DNA of 64,000 bases from Siphonodentalium dalli. Taxonomy: Eukaryota; Mollusca; Scaphopoda; Gadilida; Siphonodentaliidae. A program made the position numbers and the translations under genes. The notes beneath the pieces were generated by a model. It saw nothing but the letters and a program-made list of their open reading frames with translations. It did no database searches and had not been told where the DNA came from. The stretch covers positions 217,528,373 through 217,592,372 of the forward strand of contig CP136061.1 in assembly GCA_032622095.1 (NCBI GenBank), written 5' to 3'. Below are positions 48,268 to 59,184 of the stretch, in pieces; the first letter of the stretch is position 1, and the number at the start of each line of letters is the position of its first letter.

Positions 48268-48615
48268 GCATCAGCCATCGATCGAGAGACAAAGGGATCC
48301 TGTCCGATTTGCCAACAGTGGTTCATGGTCGCCCATCTTCTGGCACAACGAGACAACGTTGGATTCAAAGTGTTTACAGTTCCTCTGGATAGCCCTCCGA
48401 AAAGTTTTACAGACATCACCTCAAGCAAAGTGTTTCCAATTGTTCAGGGACTCAGGGGTCGTAATGTAAATGGTCTGGACATTGCAGGACTATTAGCTGA
48501 TTCTTACGATGAGGTGGAGAAATTCTTTGAAGAAGTCAACCGAGATTGTATTGAACTCAAACGCACATGGGCACCAAACCAAAAAGCACTCAAAATTTGC
48601 CAAGATATTTATAAG
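48268..48615 (+). CDS. Clic: CLIC gene exon 2: thioredoxin-like half
   Basis: The exon encodes 116 residues in phase 0 at both ends, between the acceptor tttatttcag and the donor gtaaat. The first residues ASAIDRETKGSCPIC correspond to the AGSDGAKIGNCPF-type loop of CLICs. The glutaredoxin-like motif is C12-P-I-C15 (codons at 48301 and 48310), so both cysteines are present. QQWFMVAHLLAQ follows, the amphipathic helix that becomes the putative membrane segment. VFPIVQ (48430-48447) carries the expected cis-proline at codon 57. The later part, DEVEKFFEEV onward, starts the all-helical domain and ends CQDIYK. CLIC proteins are soluble GST-fold proteins that can insert in membranes and act in tubulogenesis, ion flux and redox; EXC-4 of nematodes is the best studied invertebrate member. 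An open frame continues upstream to 48052, but that part is intron and MITE. Confidence 0.93.
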
Positions 48616-49478
48616 GTAAATATGAATCTGATTGCATATATTGGAATGGAGGATTATTTTGTTTGTCTTGCATTCAGAAATTGACTATATTATAATAAAA
48701 TTGAATCTATAGAGAAGTAAAAATAAAATCCTTTGTTTACATCTATATTTGTGCACTAGTCTTATAACAGTTCTAATTAAAATCAGACTCTCAAACAGCT
48801 CCGCGGATTTTAATCAGAACTGGTCTTATAATAGTACATTTTGTAATATGGGGATACAGTCAGATACATAAGTACGGTAGACCATAGATGTGAGGTACCA
48901 GTATCACCTCTTTTACTCAGCACGCCCGTGTTTGTGAACTTGTTAAATTTTTCCCTTACCTCCTCGATCAATATTCTGCACATGTGAGATGACTAGGCTC
49001 GATACTCTAAGGCACATATACAGTTCCATTGTTCCTTTCGGTATCAATTGCTGACTTTGTGTTATATACCTCTATCCTAATTATGCACAAACTTCCCTAA
49101 GAAAATTGAGTGGGGGGGTTTATACTGGATGATTTTGTCCATCTGTCCATCCGGGCATAAATCTCAAGTCATGCCATGGTTTATATGATCTCAAAGAAAT
49201 TTGGTATAAATCCATCAGGTATGCCATCAAAAGAGTGTCCTAGTATCATTTTCTTATTTTCAGCTATATAATTATCCAAGCCTTGAAATAATTTAGCAAT
49301 TCTCAGCTATGATGACTAGCTCATTACAATTTCAACCTGTCTCCATACCTTCTGCCGGTCAACAACATTTCACAGTAAATATCCAATGTGCTGGAAAGTG
49401 TCATCATTCTTCAAAGAAACATAACTCATTCCTGTATATTACAATACTGAGTCATTGATGAATTCAATTGCCATAGAC
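48616..49478. other. CLIC intron 2, first part
   Basis: Intron 2 spans 48616-58154. This part is AT-rich with no recognised element. Confidence 0.5.
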
Positions 49479-49481
49479 ATA

Positions 49482-49694
49482 CAATAACGCCCTAAGTAAT
49501 CGACCCTTTAACCACAGCAGAATTATGGGTAACTTTTCAGGATTTAGTCGGAAATATGGCTTGTTGCCATTCATCGGAAAACTCTCACTGAGAGCTTTCC
49601 AATGAATGGCAACAAGCCATGTTTCCAAATAAATCCTGAAAAGTTACCCATAATTCTGCTGTGGTTAAGGAGTCGATTATTTAGTGCATTACTG
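49482..49694. mobile_element. Foldback MITE with TA duplication, CLIC intron 2
   Basis: Nearly the whole element is a palindrome. The left arm from caataacgccctaagtaat through cttaaccacagcagaattat-type words to ttgccattcatcgg is mirrored to cagcagaat...gcattactg. It is flanked by TA at both sides, with ends CAGTAATGC in better copies, as in Tc1/mariner-type MITEs. Relatives are at 48030, 51935 and 58422. Confidence 0.85.
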
Positions 49695-49836
49695 TAAGCA
49701 AAATAAAGCCTAATGTTGTACATGTACATTCCTACAATTCAGATCCCTGGTTGCTTTTGGCATTTTCATGATTGATCATCAATTAAATTAAGGTCTATGA
49801 ACGGCAGGTACAAAAGCATTTCAGTAAAATTAAAAT

Positions 49837-50063
49837 ATTCGGCACAAGCCTTGAAATAGGGTGTCTGTCATTTGCAGAATGAGGTCACCAGAGGGTGAAT
49901 TTAGTGATGCTACCCCGCATAGCGGGCTAGCATCACCAAATTCACCCTCTGGGAACCTCATTCTGCTTACACCTCAGGGTAACGGGGTAGCATCACTAAA
50001 TTCACCCTCTGGGGAACTCATTTTGCAAATGACAGACACCCTATTTCAAGGCTTGATTCGGCA
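49837..50063. mobile_element. Foldback MITE with perfect 8-bp duplication ATTCGGCA
   Basis: ATTCGGCA at 49837-49844 and 50056-50063 flanks an element with ends CAAGCCTTGAAATAGGG and CCCTATTTCAAGGCTTG. Inside are two to three GAGGTC-type foldback blocks. The 8-base duplication points to hAT or a similar superfamily for the GAGGTCCCC family. The 73-codon frame here is repeat-derived. Confidence 0.85.
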
Positions 50064-50465
50064 GGTCTCAACCTGCCAATGACCATGATAAGCCAGTTAT
50101 TTCAAGGCTTGTCATTATCCCTCTATTTATTTTATCTAATAGTAAATTTATGTCCATGGACACCGGTAACACAGCCATGGGTAATTATTGTTGGGATTTC
50201 ACCTACCGGTATGCCCACTATTCAATTTAGCACAATGTCAAGCTCAATCCCTTGTTGCTATAACTTGTTTTGTCACAGGACTCAAGTTACTCCACAGCAT
50301 GTAGATGGCAATTTTGTTTCAGGAAAAAATTTCTGCTGGTTGAAAAAATTTATTCAGGTTGAGAGAATTGATTATATAAAGTTAAGTTTTACGATCTGAA
50401 ATATGATTTGATATGAAATCGTGGTATTGGCTTGACTCAAACTTTGAGACTTGCAAGACCCTAAT

Positions 50466-51085
50466 TTAGGCTAATAGGAACTTATTCCAAGTTTCCTTCG
50501 ATGTAAACCAACTAGTGTAGTCGGTTGGGATAATGCTGTTTTACGTCAAAAGTCCAGTGTATTTGTCTTTCTATATCAGGGTTTAGCGTTGTTTACCCAC
50601 TCACCTAAAAACCCCAATAACTGTAATAAAATGTCACAATTGTGACAGTTAACTGGTTTATTTTATAGAACATATTATATTTGTTATGAACACCACAAAA
50701 ATTGTCAACTGAAAGTAGTGAAGTAATGTAATGTCAAAAATATATTTTATCAGTTTGTTTACTTAAATACAAACTCATTTTACCTTGTGAAGTGACTGAA
50801 TTAAATTTAAACAAACCGGGCTATTTAACATGAAAGCTAGATTGTGATGCGTCATTATGACCATCACATGTCACTCTTTCTGATGTATATAGCATCATGT
50901 AGTGATTTGTAGGGTAAAATCGATTAAAACTGAAAAAAATTCCTGCCACTCTATATGGGGCATAAAGTCTACTATAGAAAGATATGTACACAGGACTTGG
51001 ACATAAAATAACATTATCCCAACAGATTTCACCAGCTGGTTTACTACCAAGGAAACTTGGACAAATAGGAACTTAGGAAACTCAG
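50466..51085. mobile_element. Foldback element with arms of about 110 bp, CLIC intron 2
   Basis: The left arm, with caagtttccttcgatgtaaa, ggttgggataatgctg and ctttctata, is the inverted match of 50975-51085, with tatagaaagatatgtacaca, acattatcccaaca and ggaaacttgg. Confidence 0.75.
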
Positions 51086-51934
51086 TTAATATCTGAATTT
51101 CAACATGTGTCTACCCTTAATTAGTTGATTTTTTGTCAGTTGACAAAATATATCTTATATTCCCACAACTATCACTTTTCTGCCAAGACAAAATAGTCCA
51201 GTCAGAAAGCCAGGAGTAATGTTTCATGGTTGCTCATATGTCTATATTTGTCTGTTCAATACTAGCAGAAATTTTGTCAGAAAGTTTGAAACAAACACTG
51301 TCTTGTAATTAAAGGTCTTTTATTGAGCCTATAGATGAACTCAATGAAGTGAAATCTTCAGATGCCGTTTTAACTTAACTTTAAATTGTACCGCACTGGT
51401 ACTAAAAGGGTGAATGTAAATTTGGCCTCAGTTCCCATCCTCAGTGCTATCCTGCTCCGCCACCAACTGCTCTGAACATATTCATTATACAACTAATTAA
51501 GACCTCCGACCATGCATTGCTAATTAGGACTATTAATAATAAACTTCAACCTTTTTATCCTCCAGGCTTGGAATTGTGTGATTTAACTTCAGTTATAATT
51601 AAACAAAATTAAGATACCACCAGCATTCAAATATCCATGGCTCCAGGGCAAGTAACAGGTTTTATGATGCTTCAGTAGGTCATTCACACATCATATATGT
51701 GTCATCAATGGCTTCACTCGAGCATGCATGCATCAAACACGCATAAGATAACAATGAAAAAAATGTACAGATGTATAGCCACAAGCAAGGCTTGATAACT
51801 TTATGTACATAGTAATATTATAGCAATATATTATGTGATATAACATTGAATGTTAATCAAATTCAAAAAGCTAAGTGAGCAATAAAAGCTCAGGCACATC
51901 TGTTCCAAAGCTTTTCCCCATACATCTGTAGCTA

Positions 51935-52036
51935 CAGTAATGCTCTAAGTAATCGACTCCTTAACCACCGCAGAATTATGGGTAACTTTTCAGGATTTAG
52001 TCGGAAATATGGCTTCTTGCCATTCATCGGAAAGCA
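51935..52036. mobile_element. Left half of the CAGTAATGC foldback MITE
   Basis: TA precedes cagtaatgctctaagtaatc, and the arm runs to ttgccattcatcggaaagc and stops there. Confidence 0.8.
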
Positions 52037-52119
52037 TCTCTGATTGCTGGTGTCTGGATTGGGTATTACCAAAATTCCAAGTATTTAATCGAAAACCAAT
52101 TTTTTATGTTTACCCATAC

Positions 52120-52960
52120 CATAGTATGGTAAACATAGTGTCGTTGCCCGGATTGACCACTCGTCGTTCGTCCGTCTGTCTGTCTGTCTGTCCGTCTGTC
52201 TGTCTGTCCGTAGACACTTTACGAGTAATGCGATAACTCAAACATTTTCTATCCAATCGAAACCAAATTTTGTATATGGGTTTCTCAGCCCAAAATACAG
52301 ATCGAGTTCAAATTTGGGTTTGATCCGAGATTTTGTTACAGAGTTATGGCCCTTTTTCAACTTAGAATTCACGCATTCTGCCATAACTCAAACATTTTTT
52401 ATCTGATTGGAACCAAATTTGGTATGTGAGTTTCACAGCCAAAAATACAGATCGAGTTCGAATATGGGTTTGATCCGATTTATTTTAAAGGAGTTATGAC
52501 CCTTTTTTCGAAAATAAAATAAATTAAAAAAAAATCCGATGCTCTAACCGAAATATTTTTTTGTCCGATTGTGTTCATATTTGATATGTAGGTTTATGAT
52601 GACACACCCCTCACCTGTATAGTTTTTGGTATTGATTGGTTGATCAGTTTAGAAAATAATTAACCCTTTACATACATGCTATCCAATGCAATAAGTTGAA
52701 CATATTTCTTCTGATCTGCCTCATATTTCTTACCTAGGTTTTTCTTAGCACGTTCTTCATCTGTATGGTTTTTGGTATTGTTTAATTAACCCTTTTCACT
52801 CTTATGTTTACTTAGAATTCACCCAAGCTGCTATGACTCAAAACATTTTTCATCTGATCAACACAAAATTTGGTATATTAATTTATCACCCCTAAATACA
52901 GATCGAGTTCGAATATGGGTTTGATCCGATATATTTTAACAGAGTTATGACCCTTTATAA
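52120..52960. mobile_element. Dispersed element with tccgtctgtctg tract and subrepeats
   Basis: It opens near taccatagtatggtaaac, then a tccgtctgtctg tract, then three to four degenerate subrepeats, each with catttttatctgat-like, aaatacagatcgagttcgaa and tgggtttgatccgat words and gagttatgaccctttt. The layout matches the AGCTCACCTGAG and Helitron-like elements, but its ends are not identified. Confidence 0.6.
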
Positions 52961-54557
52961 TTCAAGTAATTACTGCTGGGAATTTGAAGAGAACATATAT
53001 CCCACAGCAATGTGTGTTATTGAAATGAGTTAATTATCACTATGACATTAGATACTACATGCTATAAAGCATGATAGTGGTACCACTGGCTGGCTGGACT
53101 TGTTATCATAATTATGTCAAACTGTGATTGATTACTCACTCTCTGGTGGAGTTCTGCTTTCTGTGCAATATGAAGTTAACCCCTTTGTTGAAACAGGTTT
53201 ATTACATTAGCTATATGCACACACTATATGACACCTATTCTAAAATAATAAATTGGAATAGTCCATTGTTACTTTGTAGTGTTGTTTTACAGACATTGTT
53301 CTTTACAAACACTGTTGTCTTATCTTAGACAAAAATTTATCCACACATTCCTTAGTTCCATAACATGATGTCATTGAAAATGATTAACCCTCTTCACACA
53401 TCATATGGTTTTGATGCTTTTCATTTAATCATTCTCCTATGTTATGTCCAGGTTGATGGTGATCCACTTTTGATTTGCATGGATTTGGGATTAAAATTAA
53501 ACCATTCCATAGACACATATTATGCGATAGACAGATATAATATTATCCCTTTCACTTTGAGCCAGGTTCAGTAAGGGTTTCAATACATCACCAATTGAAT
53601 ATTCATCATTAGAGGAAATGTCTTATTTTGAAATTCCCTCAATTGCATTTTGGCTCCAGGATAATATTAATGGTGCTGGTATTCTTGAGACTGACTTATT
53701 GTATGGGGTTCTAAATCCAATGACATGCTTTTCATAGACTATTTTGTGTTTATCAGTTCATTAGTTTGGGTAAGATTAACCCCATTCTATCCGATTTGAT
53801 AACTCAAATATTTCCATTGATTATGTTTATAGTTCTTGGCATAGTTGACGATAACACACCCCTAACCTGCATAGTGAGGGTCATTTGGTTTATTTGCTTA
53901 AAAATATTAACATCCTCCACCAATCCTGTTGACACAATGTGATAACTAAATATTTTTCACACGATCACTATATAAAGTGTGAATTGTTGAAACTTTTGCA
54001 CTCATGAAAAGGTTGGTGTAAGGATTTATAAAATTTATAAAAATAGCTAATCGCTATCGCCAAGGTATGGGTTAAACATCTGCCGATCGTGATCGGCCTC
54101 TCGTTACTATAAATCCAAAATGTTTTAAGTCTTTCGGTTTCTGTGAAGAATTCTGACTGGATTTAACAAATAAGATATTGGTTTGTGTAATGACATGTGT
54201 CATTTTGAACAAAAAGTTACCCAATTTAATCAAGTCGTTATCAATTATTGCCCTATGATCATGAACTGAGCTTATTCCTTACACCCTATCTTAACAAACA
54301 GGAAAGTTCATTCCCTTTATCTTTCTCAATACACTTGTTTCAATCAACAAGAGCAATATTGGGGAGAACATGTGTCAGCTATTCAAGGGACAATTGCCTA
54401 TAACTTTATAGAAATCACAGCAGGTACTGGTAGCTTCCATCTTGCATATTTACTGAGTTTACGTAAATGGCTAACAGATAATAAATTATATTTTCACTTT
54501 TCCTTCAACCAATTTTATTTGTAACATTTTCTGCATTATATTGAAGTGAATAATTAT
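52961..54557. other. CLIC intron 2, nothing further recognised
   Basis: AT-rich intronic DNA; short frames only. Confidence 0.4.
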
Positions 54558-55305
54558 ACCCCCCCCCCCCCCCCCCCCCCCCCCCCGCAACGAAGTTAGG
54601 GGGGGTATACTGGAGTCAGCTTGTCCGTCCGTCAGTCGTTTTTTGATCAATTTCCGTGAAACTTGGCACAGACATCAACCACCATAGGAACCTGTGCACC
54701 TGTGATTATGACGTCTGTCGGACTTTTTTTGGTGGAGTTATCCCCCATTTTTCGACTTAGAAAATTTTCGCAACATGTACACTTTGTCCGATCTTTTATT
54801 CCTACATTTTTTGGTCAATTTTTTTAAAACGTGGCACAGATATTTAGTACCATGGGAACTTGTGCACCTGCGATTATGACGTCTGTCTGACATTTTTTGG
54901 TGGAGTTATCCCCCTTTTTCGACTTAGAATTTTATTTGCAACATGCATAATTTTGTCCGAGCTTTTATTCCTACATTTTTCGGTCAATGTTTTTTAATCT
55001 TGGCACTGATATTTAGTACCATGGGAACCTGTGCACCAGTGATTATGACGTCTGTCTGACATTTTTTGTGTGGAGTTATTCCCCTTTTTCGACTTAGAAA
55101 TTTATCCGAACATGCATAATGTTGTCCAAGCTTTTATTCCTACATTTTTCGGTCAATAGGTTTAAGATTAGGGTTATGGTTGTACACCTGCAATGGGAAC
55201 TGTTATTTTATTATTTTAACTAAATGTTTACTGACATGTGAAACATCTTTGTATTTTAAAAACAGGGGGGTATCCGTAGTCCCATTGGGACAGTCACACC
55301 TCTAG
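54558..55305 (+). mobile_element. Second Helitron-like family, poly-C start
   Basis: It opens with a 28-base C run and gggggggtatactggagtca, followed by a gtccgtccgtcag tract. It has three to four degenerate subrepeats of about 180 bases with gattatgacgtctgtc and ttttattcctacattttt. The end reads GTCCC-att-GGGAC, then agtcacaccttCTAG-like spacing with CTAG at 55302-55305 and T after it. A hairpin about ten bases before CTAG is the Helitron 3' hallmark. The 5' TC start is not clear. Confidence 0.6.
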
Positions 55306-55359
55306 TTATATTATATTTAAACTAACAGGTGACTTCTATCATATTTTGCCAACTCAAAA

Positions 55360-55760
55360 CATTAAAGACATATTATGGACTTGTTCGGGTGCATTTAACT
55401 GATAAATTAGTGTGCAGGCACAATGCGAACTGGAAGAATTGTAGCATTCTACTACCATCAACAAAATCTGAAGCAAATCGACCATACATGTACTTCTCCA
55501 TTGGCATGGAAAACATTGTTTGAACTACGGTCAATTGTAAATATCAACTTTTCAATTCAGGATGCAACAATCGGCGATAAACAAATGAAAATGATTATGC
55601 CATCGAGAGTCACTGCATTTAATTAATATATAAGATTGAGGGTGTGTGTTGTCAATATGGATATAATATTTGTAAAAATAACTACAGTGAGCAAGATTAT
55701 TCTCCATTTCTATTTTATCACCTTACAGGAGTGTTTCAAATCACTTGGACAATTTATGGA
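55360..55760 (+). repeat. Dispersed repeat X, copy 2
   Basis: Same order of words as 22545-22935: gacatattatg, gtgcatttaactgat, gaagcaaatcgacca, gagagtcactgcatttaatt, tcaatatggatataatattt and gagtgtttcaaatcactt. Confidence 0.7.
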
Positions 55761-55869
55761 TCGCGTTCGTTTGGAGCATACAATGCGTGATAACTATATC
55801 TAAAATTCTAAAAATAGTAATGAAAAAATGTCCCATATGATTATAACTCATACCCTTGATTATGACTCA

Positions 55870-56010
55870 TAGCCTTTTGAATGTACAGAATATATCAATA
55901 TAAAATCAATATTAATTGATAGAAGCATTTCGGGACAGGTGTCTATTATTTTATACCATGGGAACTGTATAAAACGTGTTCAGGAAGAGATAGATCGTCT
56001 GTTAGGCTCT
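55870..56010 (-). repeat. Single arm of the 31640 foldback family
   Basis: The words atcaatattaattgatag, tattattttataccatggg and aggaagagatagatcgtct match one arm of 31640-32025. Confidence 0.6.
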
Positions 56011-56194
56011 GTTTACCATACATGATAAGAGCAATTTCACATTCAAAAGGGTATGAGTATATTAATATTCCACATCCATTGTAAGACCCATGTATTGAAC
56101 ATAACACAGACAATGAATGGATATCTTTTATACCACAAGTTGAATACAAGCCGGAACTACTTGTGTTGACAATCTCCCTAAGATCTGCTCCCTA

Positions 56195-56500
56195 AGATGC
56201 CCCAAAAATTACTGGTTATGACAGGGGGGGGGGGGGGTCATCCACTTTTTTCCATACACTAGGCCGGGGTGGGTGGGTGGTTCAGCTTCGAAAAAGTCAC
56301 TTTTTTCCTGAGTGGTCGCAATTTTTTCCTCTTTCAACATTTCTTCAATATAAATGCCTCAAAGTGTTCAGCATCATTGTTAAGGTGTGTATGACACTTA
56401 GGGCAGTGCTTAGGGGGGTAGTTAGTGTGGATATGGGCATGATGCTTCTCAGAAATCCAGATTACGAACCAACTCTCAGGAATTCGCCTTTTACATCCGA
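56195..56500. repeat. Mixed repeat fragments with G-run
   Basis: A 14-base G run at 56224-56237 follows aaaaattactggttatgac, which recurs near 57826-57860 next to the C run. At 56385-56490 the words gtgtatgacacttaggg and catgatgcttctcagaaatc match the interior of the Helitron-like element at 6150-6250. Confidence 0.55.
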
Positions 56501-56919
56501 TCACATTGCCATGTACCAATGCTACTGGTTCCAGATGAAAATGGACAGTTATGTAGCACATGAATAAACTTTAATATAAATAAAATGAAAAAAGCTATTC
56601 ATTTATCTCATTAATATTTACTCATTATACCTGATCAGACCAGATGACTCAGTCAAAATTGTATCGGAACTTGGCATGGGACTGTAGACTGCAACAACGC
56701 ATATCACTGAGATAATAATCTTGAGATGGTGGGACCCAGATAAAAGATTGGGCGAGCATACATAGACCTTGAATGTGTAGATATGGAGAAGGCTGCTAAG
56801 TGGAATAAACAAAATCAGAACAGATGAGTGAAAAGAAGGGAAAGAAAATATAATATAACTTAATATAATATGCAAGTCTAAAAATAATGTGCTGGTCATC
56901 AGCAAAATGATCGAAGTCT

Positions 56920-57125
56920 GCAGAGGGCGAATTTGGCGATACTACCCGGCATAGCATCAACAAATTCAAACTCTATAACGACCTCATTCTATTTTGGTCT
57001 CGACCAACCATGGAGAACTAGCTACATATGAGGGTCACATATGGTGAATTTGGTAATGCTATAGCCCACTCTGCTGGGTAGCATCACAAAACTCACCCTC
57101 CTTGGAGCTTATTCTGCAGACTGCA
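56920..57125. mobile_element. Decayed GAGGTCCCC foldback fragments
   Basis: Two degenerate hairpin blocks (gagggcgaatttggcgatac and tatggtgaatttggtaatgc) have inverted partners caacaaattcaaactc and catcacaaaactcaccctcc. Confidence 0.6.
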
Positions 57126-58154
57126 TATGACGTCTTATTTTCAAGTTTCTATTTACACGCAGTACATGTATTTGTATGAATGCTTGACCTGGGTCTGGCC
57201 TTAGCACAGTACCTAGCCCAAGAACTCAGCTCATGGAAATGAAAATTAGTTTTGTGATACATTGTGGATTTCAGCTGAATACCTGTATTGTTGGAGAGTT
57301 AATTGCCAGGTGGTGTTGCCCTAATAATTTTTTCAAAAATTATAATTGACATAAATTCATGTGATACTATGAGACACATCTAAAGTTACACTTTCTGTGA
57401 TGAAAAGAAGGTACACTAATGCTTTTATATTTGTTTACATGTATAATGAGCATTATGAGCTACCTTAGACAATATTTGGGGAAGAATCAATCAATAATTT
57501 ACTGATCAGCACATGTATTCTGTGTGTTATTTTGGGTTTTTCCAGGTATTTTATTAGAACCTGTTTCATGTTGTTACAAAAGTTGGAATGACTTAGAAGA
57601 ACCAGAAATGGAAATAGGGTAACTGTTATACTGACCATCAAGCTTAAATGGTGTGATATTACAGATTTGGAGGTAAAAAGGGGGTGGGTACCCCGCATGA
57701 AATTGGAAAAAATATTTTTTCCTTCAAATAGGGGGGTGGTGGGTACCCAAGAGCCAGAAAAAAGTTTTTTCAGCCTAATGTCATGTCACTTTTTTCTGAC
57801 CCCCCCCCCCCCCCCCCCCCCCCCCTGGTTATGACCCAAAAATTACTGGTTTTTCATCAGACTTAAATCACAATTATGGTAGTTGTAGTATCAATGGACA
57901 CCACATTCAAGGATTGGACTTACCAACACAAGGGTGTGCAATAAATCAGAACATCATAATCTCGAATAATTTATCAAACTCATTGTGCACAGACACCGCA
58001 TTGTTAAATTTCACTTGAGTTTCGCTCTCGTGAAATATATCCTTGCGCCATCTGCATCTATGTAAAAGATGCGCTTTGTTTTCGTTCTTTTTTTATTTCG
58101 CTGCCAATACCAGTATCTTTTAGCATGATATTAAACAGTTTTCTCTATTTTCAG
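57126..58154. other. End of CLIC intron 2 with C-run
   Basis: AT-rich intronic DNA with g-rich ggggtgggtacccc repeats (57678-57740) and a 26-base C run at 57800-57825. The polypyrimidine tract tttctctattttcag is the exon 3 acceptor. Confidence 0.5.
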
Positions 58155-58328
58155 AATTTCAACAGCTTCTTATTGAACAAAGATAAAATTGGGCTAATTC
58201 ACAAAGATTTAAGGCGTTTAAATGCATTCTTCGAGGAATTAGCAGAACCATTTCTGACAGGAGATGAACTGTCATATGCTGACTGCTTCTTGTTACCACG
58301 GATACAACACATACGGGTGGCTGGCAAT
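58155..58328 (+). CDS. Clic: CLIC gene exon 3: helical domain with GDELSYADC signature
   Basis: This exon encodes 58 residues, phase 0 at both ends, between the acceptor ctattttcag and the strong donor gtaagt. The start NFNSFLLNKDKIG joins directly to exon 2's CQDIYK to give the DIY-KNF-FLL segment seen as DIFAKFSAYI in vertebrate CLICs, so no exon is missing between them. Residues 36-44, GDELSYADC, match the conserved GNELTLADC of the GST-C domain, and LLPRIQHIRVAGN matches LLPKLHIVQV. The loop before the signature is short, without the long acidic foot-loop insert of vertebrate CLICs. The ATG at 58125 is intronic. Confidence 0.93.
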
Positions 58329-58421
58329 GTAAGTAATTGCTTGGTAGTGGTACATGTATCTAGTATCTATTTGAGAGGGATACATCTTCTGATAGTCTAG
58401 AGCTAAAGACATAAGTGCTTA

Positions 58422-58627
58422 CAGTAATGCTCGAATTAATCGACTCCTTAACCACAGCAGAATTATGGGTAACCTAACCTTTCAGGATTTAGTCGGAAAT
58501 ATGGCTTGTTGCCATTCATCGCCGAGAGCTTTCCGATGAATGGCAACAAGCCATATTTCCGATAAATCCTGAAAAGTTACACATAATTCTGCTGTGGTTA
58601 AGGAGTCGATTAATTAGAGCATTACTG
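58422..58627. mobile_element. Foldback MITE with TA duplication, CLIC intron 3
   Basis: A nearly complete palindrome between TA (58420-58421) and TA (58628-58629), with ends CAGTAATGCTC and GAGCATTACTG. It sits only 93 bases after the exon 3 donor. Confidence 0.85.
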
Positions 58628-58629
58628 TA

Positions 58630-59184
58630 TTTCACTACTTAAAACTGATATTTTATGACTCAGTGACTATAACCATTTAATGAATGCACCATTAAAGTTT
58701 TGACTGTAAAAGGCTTTACATTCGTTGGTATCGAATTTCGTGGTTCAGCCATTTATGACTTTTTTGTTGGTTCGTAAATTTGTGGGTCTGCCAGTACTAT
58801 TTGTCATCTCCAAAACCCCAATAATAACAATCAAGTCCAACTAATAGAAGAGCAGCCACCTCGGCAGGCCATCAGAATTGTGCATCCGCACGACAGGCAT
58901 AATTAACACATCGCGTGTCCAATTTTTTTTGGCCAACTATCAAGAATGCTAATGACATGATTTTATTACATAAGCCAACATAAGTTAGGTGAAAGTACTC
59001 TCTTCTCAAAACAATTATTCAATGCGCGAATGGCATTTATTTATCTAAGTCAACATCTAATTGTACCCCCAAACTGTAAACGAGCTCATCACTACAAGAG
59101 TAGACTTAATTCTGTCGGGTTTCACAAAAGCTGTATTGTTAACATACATGTATGTGCTAGTTAATAGTAATGATTCAAACATGC
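58630..59184. other. CLIC intron 3, nothing further recognised
   Basis: AT-rich intronic DNA. Confidence 0.4.

Noticed and set aside
58125-58154. Start codon at 58125 for exon 3
   Set aside because: The ten codons before 58155 are the polypyrimidine tract of the acceptor.
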